Part shown: piece by piece, positions 43,000 to 52,704 of the stretch
How positions within the stretch are numbered: the first letter of the stretch is position 1
Layout of the letters: each line of letters begins with the position of its first letter
From: Methylomicrobium sp035916875
GTDB lineage: Bacteria > Pseudomonadota > Gammaproteobacteria > Methylococcales > Methylomonadaceae
Assembly (NCBI RefSeq): GCF_035916875.1
Contig: NZ_JAXUHN010000094.1
Coordinates: 1 to 64,000 of the forward strand
Direction: 5' to 3'
Length of the DNA stretch: 64,000 nt
Notes under the pieces: generated by a model
Seen by the model: the letters and a program-made list of their open reading frames with translations, nothing else
Databases searched by the model: none
Told to the model about the DNA's origin: nothing
Translations under genes and position numbers: made by a program

Positions 43000-44046
43000 A
43001 TGCTATTCAAAAGAATTCGCGGAATTTTTTCCAACGATCTGTCCATCGACCTCGGTACCGCCAATACTTTAATTTACATCCCCGGGCAGGGCATTGTTCT
43101 GAACGAGCCGTCGGTCGTTGCGATTAAAGAAGACAAAGTCCGCGGCGCCAAGACGATCGCGGCCGTAGGCGCGGATGCGAAGCGCATGCTCGGCCGGACG
43201 CCTGGCAACATTACCGCGATTCGCCCGCTGAAAGATGGCGTGATCGCCGATTTTGCGGTCACCGAGCGCATGTTGCGCTTTTTTATCGAAAAAGTGCATA
43301 AAAGTAAATTATTGCGGCCGAGCCCGCGTATTTTAATCTGTGTGCCTTGCGGTTCGACTCAGGTCGAACGCCGCGCGATTCGCGAGTCCGCCGCGATGGC
43401 CGGCGCGCGCGAAGTGTATCTGATCGAGGAACCGATGTCCGCCGCGATCGGCGCGGGCCTGCCGGTCGATGAAGCCTGCGGCTCAATGGTGCTGGATATC
43501 GGCGGTGGCACCTCCGAAGTTGCGGTGATTTCAATCAACGGCATCGTCTATTCGGCATCGATCAGAATCGGCGGCGACCGCTTCGACGAAGCGATTATCA
43601 ACTATGTGCGCCGCAACTACGGCACGCTTATCGGCGAAGCGACCGCCGAAAAAATCAAGATGGAAATTGGAGCCGCCTACCCCGGCAGCGAGCTTAGGGA
43701 AATGGAAGTGAAAGGCCGCAACTTGGCCGAAGGCGTGCCGCACAGTTTCGCGTTGAACAGTAATGAAATTCTTGAAGCATTGCAGGAGCCGCTGTCCGGC
43801 ATCGTCAGTACGGTCAAGGCCGCCCTCGAGCAAACCCCGCCCGAATTGGGTGCGGATGTCGCGAATCGCGGCATCTATCTGACCGGAGGCGGCGCGCTAC
43901 TGAAGGATATAGACCGGCTGATCGCGGAGGAAACCGGCTTGCCGGTATTCATAGCGGACGACCCTTTGACCTGCGTCGCCCGCGGCGGCGGTATGGTGCT
44001 CGAAATGATGGACAAGAAAGGCGTCTCTGCTTTTTCCCTGGAATGA
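43000..44046 (+). CDS. mreB: rod-shape-determining actin homologue MreB
   Basis: Filament-forming ATPase that organises lateral wall synthesis. The 348-residue product has the actin phosphate-1 motif SIDLGTANTLIYIPGQG, phosphate-2 VLDIGGGTSEVAVIS and the adenosine motif LTGGGALLKDIDRLI. MreB-type length. It heads the long operon mreB-mreC-mreD-mrdA-rodA-mltB-rlpA-dac-dat-ybeD-lipB-lipA, transcribed from about 42.95 to 54.3 kb. Strongly supported. Confidence 0.98.
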   Translation: MLFKRIRGIFSNDLSIDLGTANTLIYIPGQGIVLNEPSVVAIKEDKVRGAKTIAAVGADAKRMLGRTPGNITAIRPLKDGVIADFAVTERMLRFFIEKVHKSKLLRPSPRILICVPCGSTQVERRAIRESAAMAGAREVYLIEEPMSAAIGAGLPVDEACGSMVLDIGGGTSEVAVISINGIVYSASIRIGGDRFDEAIINYVRRNYGTLIGEATAEKIKMEIGAAYPGSELREMEVKGRNLAEGVPHSFALNSNEILEALQEPLSGIVSTVKAALEQTPPELGADVANRGIYLTGGGALLKDIDRLIAEETGLPVFIADDPLTCVARGGGMVLEMMDKKGVSAFSLE

Positions 44047-44138
44047 TCCGGCCCGCGTTTCAGATAGCAGTACGGACGGCTATGCCAACTCTGCCTCTTG
44101 ATGTAAACAGCTAACCCCAACTGACGGCCGCAGGCCAT

Positions 44139-45062
44139 ATGCCACGGACGGGAGCCACCGCCGAGGATTTCGCTATTAAACTGTTATTCGCCACCGGTCC
44201 ATCGATCAATACCCGCTTGTTGATCGCCGTGCTCGCTTCGAGTGCGCTATTGACTCTGGACCAAAAAACCCAGCATCTGGAATCTTTGCGCTCCGCGCTT
44301 TCGTTGCTGACCGACCCTGTCAAATACCTGGTCGACATGCCGATCTCTCTGTTCAGGCAAACCGCCGACGCGTTCAGTTCGTACACAATGTTAAAAAAGG
44401 AAAATGAACGCTTGCGGGAAGATCACTTGATGCAGCAGACTCGACTGTTGAAACTCGATGAGCTCGAAAAAGAAAACATCCGTCTGCGAGCGTTGCTCGA
44501 AAACTCATTCAAGCTCGGCGAACAGGTGATGATCGCCGAGCTATTGTCAATCAAGATGGCGCCTTACGAACATATCGTGTCCGTAAACAAAGGCACCCGT
44601 TTCGGCGTGCACCCGCAGCAGCCGGTGATGGATGAAAATGGCGTGGTCGGCCAAGTGATCCGCTCTTTCCCAATGACGTCGGAGGTGATGCTGATTACCG
44701 ACCCGAACCATGCGATTCCTGTGCAAGTGAACCGTAATGGCCTCTTGACGATCGCGGTCGGCAGCGGGAAGATGAATCGGTTGAACTTGCCGTTTTTGCC
44801 GAACGACGCCGATATTAAGCCCGGCGATTTGTTGATTACTTCAGGCCTTGGCGGCGTGTTTCCGCAGGGTTATCCGGTCGCGGTGGTCGATAAATTCACC
44901 TCGGAATCCGATAAACCGTTCGCGACAGTGACCGCAACCCCGAAAGCCTTCCTGGACCGTAGTCGGGAGCTGATGATCGTGTGGAGCGACTCGACGCCGA
45001 TTCCACTGGTCCGGAAACATGCGGACAAACAACGCGAGGTGCTTGAAGATGCTATCGAATAA
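44139..45062 (+). CDS. mreC: rod-shape-determining protein MreC
   Basis: Bitopic inner-membrane protein linking MreB, MreD and PBP2. The 307-residue product has an N-terminal anchor (about 25-45), a coiled coil (about 85-125, MLKKENERLREDHLMQQTRL), and the two-barrel periplasmic part containing VVGQVIRSFPMTSEVMLITD and DLLITSGLGGVFPQGYPVA. The end of the gene overlaps the start of mreD by 14 bases, a sign of translational coupling. The start is the ATG at 44139. Confidence 0.96.
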   Translation: MPRTGATAEDFAIKLLFATGPSINTRLLIAVLASSALLTLDQKTQHLESLRSALSLLTDPVKYLVDMPISLFRQTADAFSSYTMLKKENERLREDHLMQQTRLLKLDELEKENIRLRALLENSFKLGEQVMIAELLSIKMAPYEHIVSVNKGTRFGVHPQQPVMDENGVVGQVIRSFPMTSEVMLITDPNHAIPVQVNRNGLLTIAVGSGKMNRLNLPFLPNDADIKPGDLLITSGLGGVFPQGYPVAVVDKFTSESDKPFATVTATPKAFLDRSRELMIVWSDSTPIPLVRKHADKQREVLEDAIE

Positions 45063-45537
45063 CAGGTATGCCCGTGTCCGCATCGTCATTACCCTGGTGT
45101 TGGCGATGGCATTGAGAATCTTGCCGCTGCCAGACGTCTTGGCCTTGTTGAATCCAGATTGGGTCTTGTTGAGTTTGATCTATTGGGCGCTAGCCGTGCC
45201 GGAACGGGTCGGCATCTTTTATGCCTGGTCATTCGGCTTGTTGACCGATGTGTTGTTCGGCAGGCTTTTCGGCCAGTACGCGCTGGCTTATTCGCTGGTG
45301 ATTTATCTCTGTCTCAAATTGCACAAACGCTTGCGTCAGTTTCCGTTGATACAACAGGCGTTGTTCATTTTTTTCTGTTTGCTGCTGTCGCAGTTGTTGC
45401 TGTTTTTCATCAAAAACGCGCAACACCCGGCGCAATTACAGGCGAATTTCTGGCTGCCGGTGTTCACCGGCACGTTGAGTTGGCCATTGGTCTATACGAC
45501 GCTACGCTTCGTCCGTCTGATCAAGCGCGCGAAGTAA
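45049..45537 (+). CDS. mreD: rod-shape-determining protein MreD
   Basis: Polytopic membrane partner of MreC; 162 residues with about five helices. The family stretch PDWVLLSLIYWALAVPERVG and GLLTDVLFGRLFGQYALAY is present. I start at ATG 45049 within mreC, which gives MLSNNRYARV. An upstream in-frame start adds residues that overlap mreC further and do not resemble the family. Confidence 0.94.
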   Translation: MLSNNRYARVRIVITLVLAMALRILPLPDVLALLNPDWVLLSLIYWALAVPERVGIFYAWSFGLLTDVLFGRLFGQYALAYSLVIYLCLKLHKRLRQFPLIQQALFIFFCLLLSQLLLFFIKNAQHPAQLQANFWLPVFTGTLSWPLVYTTLRFVRLIKRAK

Positions 45538-45550
45538 GCGGGGCTCGCTG

Positions 45551-47395
45551 ATGGACCGCATCTTTTCGATAAAGAATGATCTGGCCGAAAACCGCTTGTT
45601 TTTGGGCCGCATCTACGCCGCGCTGATTTTCATTGTGCTGATGTCCGCGGGATTGGTAGTGCGCCTCATTTATCTGCAAATCGTCGGCCATGAGCACTAT
45701 GCGACACTGGCGAAAGAAAACAGCGTCAAACTGACCCCGGTGCCGCCGAGTCGGGGCATCATTTACGACCGTAACGGTAAGATTCTAGCCGAAAATACGC
45801 CGTTGTACAGTCTCGAACTGATCCCCGAACAGATCAAGGACATGGATGACACTTTGGCCAGGTTGCAAAAACTGTTCGAACTGCCGGACGAGAAAATCGA
45901 ACAGTTTCAAAAACAGCGCAAACGCGAAAAACGTTTCAATAGTATTGCGCTGCTGCTCGCGATGACAGACGAAGAACTTGCCAAATTCGCAGTGTCGATG
46001 CCTTTTTTTCCGGGCGTCGAAATCAAGACGCATCAAGTGCGGCATTACCCTTATTATGATCTTGCCGCACATGTGGTCGGTTATGTCGGCCGCATCAACG
46101 AAGCTGAATTGAAAGAATTGCCGATGCCGGAATATCAGGGCAGCACCCACATGGGCAAGTTGGGCATTGAAAAAACCTATGAGACGCAACTGCACGGTAC
46201 GACCGGTTACGCGGAAATCGAAACCAATGTGCAGGGCCGCTCGCTGAATACGCTGAAGGAAGTCAAGCCGATTCCCGGCGCTAATCTCTACCTGACCCTC
46301 GATATCGACCTGCAAAAAACCGCTTATGACGCGCTCGACTTTTATAACGGCGCGGTGGTCGCGATCGAGGTGAAGACCGGCGGCGTCTTAGTATTTGCGA
46401 GTCGCCCCGGCTTCGATCCGAATCCTTTCGTGGTCGGCATTTCCGGCGAAGCCTATAAGGCATTGAACGAATCGGAAAATCAGCCGCTCTATAACCGCGC
46501 GCTACGCGGCCTCTATCCGCCGGGTTCGACGATCAAACCCTTCATCGCGCTGGCAGGCCTCGAATATGACAAGATTCGCGCACCGCAAAGCCTGTATTGT
46601 CCGGGTTATTACACCTTGCCCGGCGTTGATCACCGCTATCGCGACTGGCGCAAGGGCGGACACGGTTCAGTCGACATCGTCCGCGCGATCACGGAATCCT
46701 GCGACGTGTATTTTTACCGCTTGGCGCAAATGCTCGGCATTCAGCGCATGCATGATTTTTTGCAACAATTCGGTTTCGGCGAAAAGTCGGGCATCGATCT
46801 CTATGGCGAGACGTCCGGTTTGTTGCCGTCGCCAGCCTGGAAGCAAGCAAAGAGAAAACAGCAATGGTACGAGGGCGAAACGCTGATTTCCGGCATCGGC
46901 CAGGGTTATCATCAGGTCAGTCCGCTGCAACTGGCGCGTGCGACCGCGACGCTGGCCAATCGCGGCGAGGTGGTCACACCGTTCCTGGTCGATAAAGTTA
47001 TCTCCGCGCAAGGCGTCCGCAAGGGGCCGGAAACACATGTCGGAACTATCCCGCTGAAGGCCGGTCATCTCGATTCTATTTTCGCCGGCATGATCAATGT
47101 CGTGCATGGCGCTAACGGCACCGCGAAACGGATCGGTAATGGCATTTCCTATCAGATCGCCGGCAAGACCGGTACCGCGCAGGTGTTTGGAATCAAGCAG
47201 GGCGCCAAATACAACGAGAGCGAAATTGATTTCAAATTGCGCGATAATGCGTTGTTTATCGCGTTTGCTCCGGCCGACGACCCGAAAATCGCGGTCGCGG
47301 TGGTCGTCGAGCATGGCGGGCACGGTGGCTCGGTAGCCGCGCCGATCGCCGGCAAAGTGATCAAGCAATATTTACAGAATCTTCATGAAAACTGA
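45551..47395 (+). CDS. mrdA: penicillin-binding protein 2 (PBP2)
   Basis: Class B transpeptidase of the elongasome that cross-links lateral peptidoglycan. The 614-residue product has an N-terminal anchor (about 20-45) and the pedestal domain with YLQIVGHEHYATLAKENSVK. Active-site motifs are GSTIKPF (Ser-x-x-Lys, near 325), SCD (near 382) and AGKTGTAQV (near 537). Its last codons contain the start of rodA, so the two are translationally coupled. Confidence 0.97.
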   Translation: MDRIFSIKNDLAENRLFLGRIYAALIFIVLMSAGLVVRLIYLQIVGHEHYATLAKENSVKLTPVPPSRGIIYDRNGKILAENTPLYSLELIPEQIKDMDDTLARLQKLFELPDEKIEQFQKQRKREKRFNSIALLLAMTDEELAKFAVSMPFFPGVEIKTHQVRHYPYYDLAAHVVGYVGRINEAELKELPMPEYQGSTHMGKLGIEKTYETQLHGTTGYAEIETNVQGRSLNTLKEVKPIPGANLYLTLDIDLQKTAYDALDFYNGAVVAIEVKTGGVLVFASRPGFDPNPFVVGISGEAYKALNESENQPLYNRALRGLYPPGSTIKPFIALAGLEYDKIRAPQSLYCPGYYTLPGVDHRYRDWRKGGHGSVDIVRAITESCDVYFYRLAQMLGIQRMHDFLQQFGFGEKSGIDLYGETSGLLPSPAWKQAKRKQQWYEGETLISGIGQGYHQVSPLQLARATATLANRGEVVTPFLVDKVISAQGVRKGPETHVGTIPLKAGHLDSIFAGMINVVHGANGTAKRIGNGISYQIAGKTGTAQVFGIKQGAKYNESEIDFKLRDNALFIAFAPADDPKIAVAVVVEHGGHGGSVAAPIAGKVIKQYLQNLHEN

Positions 47396-48515
47396 AACTC
47401 GCCGTGAACATTTTCATCCTCCATCAGTGATGGGCAAATTACTGAGAAGGTTGCATATCGATATTCCGTTGTTTCTCTGTCTGTTTCTGACCTCGTTATT
47501 GAGTTTTGTGATTCTCTACAGTTCCGGCGGCCAGGATGTCGGCGTGCTGTTGCGTCAGGGTGCGCGTGTCGGTCTCGCGTTTCTGTTGATGATCGCGTTG
47601 GCACAGGTCAATCCGATGCAATTCAAACGCTATTCGGCGATTTTGTTCGGCATCGGCATCTTTCTGTTGATCGCGGTGCTGATTATGGGGCAGATCGGCA
47701 AAGGCGCGCAACGCTGGCTCGATCTCGGTTTTTTCCGCTTTCAACCGTCCGAAATGATCAAGATCACTACGCCGATGATGGTTGCCTGGTACCTGGCCGA
47801 ACACCATTTGCCGCCGAAGCCGAAACAGGTCTTGGTCGCCGGTTTTCTGATCATACTGCCGACCCTGCTGATCGCCAAGCAGCCGGATCTCGGCACTGCG
47901 CTTCTGGTTGCCTCCGCTGGAGCGGCGGTGCTGTTTTTCGCCGGTCTTTCCTATCGCTTCATCCTTGCAATCGTTGGGCTGATAGGCGCCTCGACGCCGG
48001 TTATATGGCATTTGATGCACGACTATCAGCGAGATCGGGTGCGGACTTTTTTGAATCCGGAAGCCGACCCTTTAGGCCGGGGCTACCATATCATTCAGTC
48101 GAAGATCGCGATCGGCTCCGGCGGTATTTACGGCAAGGGCTGGCTCGGCAGTACGCAATCCGAACTCGACTTTCTGCCGGAAAGCTCGACTGATTTCATT
48201 TTTGCGGTATTTGCGGAGGAATTCGGACTGTTCGGATGTTTCGGCTTGCTGGCCTTATATATGTTCATCATCGCGCGCAGTTTGTACATTGCTTCTCAGG
48301 CGCGCGACAGTTACAACCGTTTGCTGGCCAGCGCGTTGGCATTTACTTTCTTTGTCTATGTTTTCGTCAATATCGGCATGGTTATCGGCATCCTGCCGGT
48401 TGTCGGCGTGCCGCTGCCCTTGATCAGCTATGGCGGCACGTCGATCGTGACCTTGCTTTCCGGTTTCGGCATTCTGATGTCGATCCATACCCACCAAAAA
48501 TTTTCGATTGCTTAG
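47385..48515 (+). CDS. rodA: rod-shape protein RodA, peptidoglycan glycosyltransferase
   Basis: SEDS-family glycan polymerase working with PBP2. The 376-residue, ten-helix product has DLGFFRFQPSEMIKIT, KQPDLGTALLV and the C-terminal GVPLPLISYGGTSIVT motifs. The ATG lies inside the last codons of mrdA (…ATGAAAACTGA…). Confirmed by partner and motif pattern. Confidence 0.97.
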   Translation: MKTETRREHFHPPSVMGKLLRRLHIDIPLFLCLFLTSLLSFVILYSSGGQDVGVLLRQGARVGLAFLLMIALAQVNPMQFKRYSAILFGIGIFLLIAVLIMGQIGKGAQRWLDLGFFRFQPSEMIKITTPMMVAWYLAEHHLPPKPKQVLVAGFLIILPTLLIAKQPDLGTALLVASAGAAVLFFAGLSYRFILAIVGLIGASTPVIWHLMHDYQRDRVRTFLNPEADPLGRGYHIIQSKIAIGSGGIYGKGWLGSTQSELDFLPESSTDFIFAVFAEEFGLFGCFGLLALYMFIIARSLYIASQARDSYNRLLASALAFTFFVYVFVNIGMVIGILPVVGVPLPLISYGGTSIVTLLSGFGILMSIHTHQKFSIA

Positions 48516-48526
48516 GAATATTTCTT

Positions 48527-49498
48527 ATGCTCGTCCGCATCGTTCTGATCTGTAGTTTCTTGATGACCGTTGCCTGCGCGAATCGGAGCGAAAAGAGCGC
48601 CTTTATCGACACGATGGTCGCCAAACATCGGTTTTCCCAGCACGAACTTGAGGTTTTATTTGACCAAGTTAAAATCAATGACGATGTGCTCAAAAAAATT
48701 GCCGCGCCCGCCGAAGCTTTGCCGTGGTACAAATACCGCAAAATTTTCCTGACCGATTCTCGGATCGAGGAAGGCGCCGCATTCTGGCGTCAGCATGCGG
48801 AGACTCTGAAGCACGTTTCGGAACAATACGGTGTGCCGCCGGAAGTCATCGTCGCGATACTCGGCGTCGAAACACTGTACGGCCGGCGATCCGGCTCCTA
48901 CCGGGTCATCGACGCCCTCTCGACGTTAGCGTTCGCGTATCCGCCGAGGAGCCGTTTTTTTGCCGGCGAACTGGAGCAATTTCTGCTTTTGTGCCGCGAA
49001 GAAAAGGTCGATCCCTTGCAACCGGCAGGTTCTTATGCCGGCGCGATGGGAATGCCGCAATTCATGCCGAGCAGTTTCCGCTCTTTTGCAGCCGATTTCG
49101 ACCGCGACGGCAATCGCGATTTATGGCATGACCCAAAAGACGCTATCGCCAGTATCGCCAACTATTTCAAGGCTCATGGCTGGATCAAAAATCAGCCGGT
49201 TGCGGTGCGGGTTTTTGCCAAAAACGAGAACTACAAAGCGCTTTTAAATGACGAGATTAAGCCTAATTTAAGAATTGATGAGTTAGAATCGGCCCGTGTT
49301 GAATTTTCAAGACCGCTACCTTTAGACAGTAAAGTAAAACTTTTGGCTTTCGAGCAAGAACATGGCAATGAGTTATGGGCTGTTTTAGACAACTTTTACG
49401 TAATTACGCGTTATAACCACAGTTCACTTTATGCCATGGCCGTTTATCAGCTCAGCCAGGCCCTCTTAAATTATCAATTACCAACTCCCTATGAATAA
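48527..49498 (+). CDS. mltB: lytic murein transglycosylase B
   Basis: Lipoprotein-type lytic transglycosylase that cleaves glycan strands with formation of 1,6-anhydro ends. The 323-residue product has a signal peptide with a lipobox-like MTVAC near residue 17. The catalytic Glu is in AILGVETLYGRRSGSYRV (near residue 118) and the family motif GSYAGAMGMPQFMPSSFRSF follows. Start at ATG 48527 follows rodA by 11 bp. The stop overlaps the start of the RlpA gene. Confidence 0.95.
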   Translation: MLVRIVLICSFLMTVACANRSEKSAFIDTMVAKHRFSQHELEVLFDQVKINDDVLKKIAAPAEALPWYKYRKIFLTDSRIEEGAAFWRQHAETLKHVSEQYGVPPEVIVAILGVETLYGRRSGSYRVIDALSTLAFAYPPRSRFFAGELEQFLLLCREEKVDPLQPAGSYAGAMGMPQFMPSSFRSFAADFDRDGNRDLWHDPKDAIASIANYFKAHGWIKNQPVAVRVFAKNENYKALLNDEIKPNLRIDELESARVEFSRPLPLDSKVKLLAFEQEHGNELWAVLDNFYVITRYNHSSLYAMAVYQLSQALLNYQLPTPYE

Positions 49499-50366
49499 AA
49501 TCATACCGGCTCTCTCTATTACTGTGCTTTGCAGTTGCTCAACCACCCAAGTCAAAACTCCTTCAGTCACCGCGGACATCATCGCTACACCGCCCGCCAT
49601 GGCGGAAACCGCAGCCTCGCAGCCCGAAGAGCGATCTCGGCGGCACCTGACCGCAAGCCACCAATTCCGCCATCATGCTGTACTGAACGTCAGCAAATCT
49701 ACAGAGACTCCCGCCGAAACCGAGGAGGAATCCGTACAGAGTGAAGCCTTACTGCCGCGCATCGCGCGCTATCTCAAACAGGGCATCGCCTCTTGGTACG
49801 GCCCTAGATTTCACGGCAAAAAAACGGCGACCGGGGAAATATTCGATATGTATGCGCTGACCGCCGCGCATAAAACCCTGCCGATCCCTTCCTGGGCCGA
49901 AGTCACTAACCTCGAAAATAATCGTAAGGTCATCGTGCGCATCAACGACCGAGGTCCCTTTGTCGGCAATCGGCTGGTCGATTTGTCTTACGCGGCCGCC
50001 CAAGAACTTGATATGAATGGCCTTGCGCCGGTCGAAATCAAGGCCATATCGGCCGAACAGGCGATCCGCAAGATGCGGCAGACTGCGCAAGAGCAGCAAA
50101 AGCAGGGCATTTACTTGCAGGTGGGGACATTCAAAAGTGCCCGGCAGGCGTATAAGCTGCGAAGCAAGATCGCCGCGAAACATCTGGCTAAAGCTAAAGT
50201 GCTTCCTTCGCATTATCACGAATCCACGTTCTACACCGTCCAAGTCGGTCCGCTTGACGGTCAATCCGGCGTCGACAAGTTGAATCTACAATTGTCCAAC
50301 TTGGGCATCACCGGGGCTCAATATGCGACGGAAAACGACCAAAACGGAAGCGTCATGATACAATAG
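49491..50366 (+). CDS. rlpA: septal ring lytic transglycosylase RlpA
   Basis: 291-residue lipoprotein (SITVLCSCSTT lipobox near residue 16). It carries a double-psi beta-barrel RlpA domain: GIASWYGPRFHGKKTATGE (near 98-116) and IVRINDRGPFVGNRLVDLSY. The C-terminal SPOR domain (about 205-290, QGIYLQVGTFKSARQAYKLR) binds denuded septal glycan. The ATG lies within the last codons of mltB (four-base-scale overlap), so both are coupled. Confidence 0.95.
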   Translation: MNKIIPALSITVLCSCSTTQVKTPSVTADIIATPPAMAETAASQPEERSRRHLTASHQFRHHAVLNVSKSTETPAETEEESVQSEALLPRIARYLKQGIASWYGPRFHGKKTATGEIFDMYALTAAHKTLPIPSWAEVTNLENNRKVIVRINDRGPFVGNRLVDLSYAAAQELDMNGLAPVEIKAISAEQAIRKMRQTAQEQQKQGIYLQVGTFKSARQAYKLRSKIAAKHLAKAKVLPSHYHESTFYTVQVGPLDGQSGVDKLNLQLSNLGITGAQYATENDQNGSVMIQ

Positions 50367-50398
50367 CGCTAATGTTTATCAGTTAGCCTTGTAGCATA

Positions 50399-51577
50399 AT
50401 GTTTTTTAATAGATATTCGATGCCGATCGTTAAGCTTTGCGCGTTTGCCCTGTTCGCCGCCGTGTTGCAGGCCAATGCTGAGGCCGTGGAGATTGAAACG
50501 CCCGCGCCGCCAACAATCGATGCGAAAGCATTTGTTTTGCAGGACGCCATGACCGGCAAAGTGCTGGCCGAAAACAATGCCGATGAAAGGCTCCCGCCGG
50601 CCAGTCTGACCAAGATCATGACTGTCTACGTCGTGTTCAAGGAGCTTGCGAATGGTCACCTGCGTCTGGAAGATCTCGCCACGATCAGCAAAAAAGCCTG
50701 GGGAACTTCGGGCTCGCGGATGTTTGTCGAAGTGAACGCACAGGTCAAAATCGAAGACCTGTTGAAAGGCGTGATTATCCAATCCGGCAACGATGCCAGC
50801 GTCGCGTTGGCCGAACACATCGCCGGCGATGAATCCACCTTTGCCGATATGATGAACCAGCATGCCGCGCGCCTGGGCATGAAGAATACACATTTCAAAA
50901 ACGCGGACGGCTTGCCGATCGAAGATCATTACACCTCGGCGCGCGATCTGGCGATTTTGACGACTGCGTTGATCAAGGAGTTTCCGCAGTATTATCCCTG
51001 GTTTTCGCAAAAAGAATTCACCTACAACAACATAGTCCAACATAACCGGAATCTACTGCTGTCGCGAGACAGTACGGTTGATGGCGTCAAGACCGGTTTT
51101 ACCGATGATGCGGGTTATTGCCTCGTAGCCTCGGCTCTCAGAAACGACATGCGCCTGATTTCGGTCGTGATGGGTACGAAAAGCGCCAGCGCCCGCGCGG
51201 TTGAAAACCAGAATCTGCTGAATTACGGCTTCCGTTTCTTTGAATCTCCCCGTCTCTACGAAGGCAAGGCAGTTTTGTCCGACGCGCGCATCTGGAAAGG
51301 CGACGCCAAAACCGTGCCGTTAGGTCTGGCGGAAAGCCTCCATGCCACCGTTCCGCGCGGCGGCAGCAAGGATGTGAAATCGTTGATTCGCATCAATGAG
51401 CCGATTATTGCTCCGATTAAGGAAGGCGACAAGCTTGGCACGGTCCAGGTGACCTACAAAGACAAGGCGATTGATCAGAAAGATTTGGTCGCATTGAAAG
51501 CGGTTGGCGAGGGCAATATGTTCCGCAAGCTCTTCGATGGCGTATTGATGCGCTTTGCAAAATCGGATGGCAAATAA
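50399..51577 (+). CDS. dacC: D-alanyl-D-alanine carboxypeptidase (PBP5/6 type)
   Basis: Peripheral DD-carboxypeptidase that trims pentapeptide stems. The 392-residue product has a signal peptide (about 1-28) and the active-site triad: SLTK (Ser69-x-x-Lys72), SGN in IQSGNDASVALAEHIA and KTG in DGVKTGFTDDAG. A C-terminal beta-rich domain and an amphipathic membrane-binding tail (FRKLFDGVLMRFAKS) follow. dacA or dacC cannot be separated by sequence alone. Its end overlaps the downstream aminotransferase gene by 11 bases. Confidence 0.94.
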   Translation: MFFNRYSMPIVKLCAFALFAAVLQANAEAVEIETPAPPTIDAKAFVLQDAMTGKVLAENNADERLPPASLTKIMTVYVVFKELANGHLRLEDLATISKKAWGTSGSRMFVEVNAQVKIEDLLKGVIIQSGNDASVALAEHIAGDESTFADMMNQHAARLGMKNTHFKNADGLPIEDHYTSARDLAILTTALIKEFPQYYPWFSQKEFTYNNIVQHNRNLLLSRDSTVDGVKTGFTDDAGYCLVASALRNDMRLISVVMGTKSASARAVENQNLLNYGFRFFESPRLYEGKAVLSDARIWKGDAKTVPLGLAESLHATVPRGGSKDVKSLIRINEPIIAPIKEGDKLGTVQVTYKDKAIDQKDLVALKAVGEGNMFRKLFDGVLMRFAKSDGK

Positions 51578-52409
51578 ACCCGTTTATTTAAACGGGCATT
51601 ATTTGCCTATCGAAGACGCGCACATTTCTGTACTCGATCGCGGCTTTCTGTTCGGTGACGGGGTCTATGAAGTGATCCCGGCCTACCAGGGTCGGCTGTT
51701 TGAACTCAAAGCGCATATGGCAAGGCTTGACAACAGTCTTGCAGGCATCCGCATCGGCAATCCGCACAGCTTGGATGAGTGGCGCGACATTTTTGCGCCG
51801 CTATTGCAAGACGGAACCGACCAATACATTTATCTGCAAATTACCCGCGGCGCCGCCGCCAAACGCGATCATTTGTTTCCGGAACAGGTCGCGCCGACTG
51901 TCTTCGCATTGAGTTCGCCGATCCCGCCTTATCCCGCCCGCGCTAGCGGCATCAAGGCGGTTTGCCTGGAAGACAGCCGCTGGCAGCATTGCCATATCAA
52001 GGCGATCACCTTGCTGGCCAATGTCCTGCTCAGACAGGAAGCGTTCGAACACGGGGGTGCGGAGGCGATCCTGATCAAAAACGGCTTTGTCACCGAAGGT
52101 TCATCGAGCAATGTGTTCGCCGTAATTGACGGCATCGTGTTAACTCCGCAGCTCAACCCCGGCATTTTGGATGGCATCACCCGGCAGGTGATCTTGAAAA
52201 TTGCCGAGGCGAACCATATACCTTGCCATGCACAAGCCATTTCGATCGATGACCTGAAAAAAGCCGATGAAATATGGATCGCGAGTTCGATCCGCGAAAT
52301 CGTGCCGGTCGTCGCGCTCGATGACCAGACCATTGGCGGCGGCAAGCCAGGGCCGGTTTGGCAAACGGTCAACCGCCTGTTTCAGGCTTACAAACACTCT
52401 TTCCGATGA
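51567..52409 (+). CDS. dat: D-amino-acid aminotransferase (class IV PLP)
   Basis: PLP-dependent class-IV aminotransferase interconverting D-alanine/2-oxoglutarate and pyruvate/D-glutamate; branched-chain or ADC lyase relatives are alternatives. The 280-residue product begins MANKPVYLNGHYLPIEDAHI. It has VLDRGFLFGDGVYEVIPAY, the PLP Lys in HCHIKAITLLANVLLRQEA (near residue 145), and GFVTEGSSSNVFAVIDG. I start at ATG 51567, inside the dac gene. Position inside a wall operon supports a D-amino-acid role. Confidence 0.9.
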   Translation: MANKPVYLNGHYLPIEDAHISVLDRGFLFGDGVYEVIPAYQGRLFELKAHMARLDNSLAGIRIGNPHSLDEWRDIFAPLLQDGTDQYIYLQITRGAAAKRDHLFPEQVAPTVFALSSPIPPYPARASGIKAVCLEDSRWQHCHIKAITLLANVLLRQEAFEHGGAEAILIKNGFVTEGSSSNVFAVIDGIVLTPQLNPGILDGITRQVILKIAEANHIPCHAQAISIDDLKKADEIWIASSIREIVPVVALDDQTIGGGKPGPVWQTVNRLFQAYKHSFR

Positions 52410-52669
52410 GCGAAGAATCACTCTTAACTTTCCCCTGCACCTTCGCGATCAAGGCGATGGGCAAGAGCAGCCCCGAACTCGACCTGGTTGTCGTCGAAAT
52501 CGTGCGCCGGCACAGTCCAAATTTCGGCGAGGGCGCGGTCTCTTCGCGCCCGAGCAAGGGCGGTAATTATACAGCGATCACAGTTGTGATCGAAGCGCAC
52601 AGCCGCCAGCAATTGGATGCGATTTATCTGGACTTGAACCGCAGTCCGCATATTCTGATGACGTTATAA
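52406..52669 (+). CDS. ybeD: YbeD/DUF493 family protein
   Basis: Small ferredoxin-fold-like protein of unknown function, 87 residues. It opens MSEESLLTFPCTFAIKAMGK and contains NYTAITVVIEAHSRQQLDAI and the ending LNRSPHILMTL. It is the standard gene between dac and lipB in gammaproteobacteria. It overlaps the dat stop by four bases (ATGA). Confidence 0.94.
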   Translation: MSEESLLTFPCTFAIKAMGKSSPELDLVVVEIVRRHSPNFGEGAVSSRPSKGGNYTAITVVIEAHSRQQLDAIYLDLNRSPHILMTL

Positions 52670-52704
52670 ATCAGGCGAAAGCCTTTCGGCTATCGGCCTA
52701 TCTT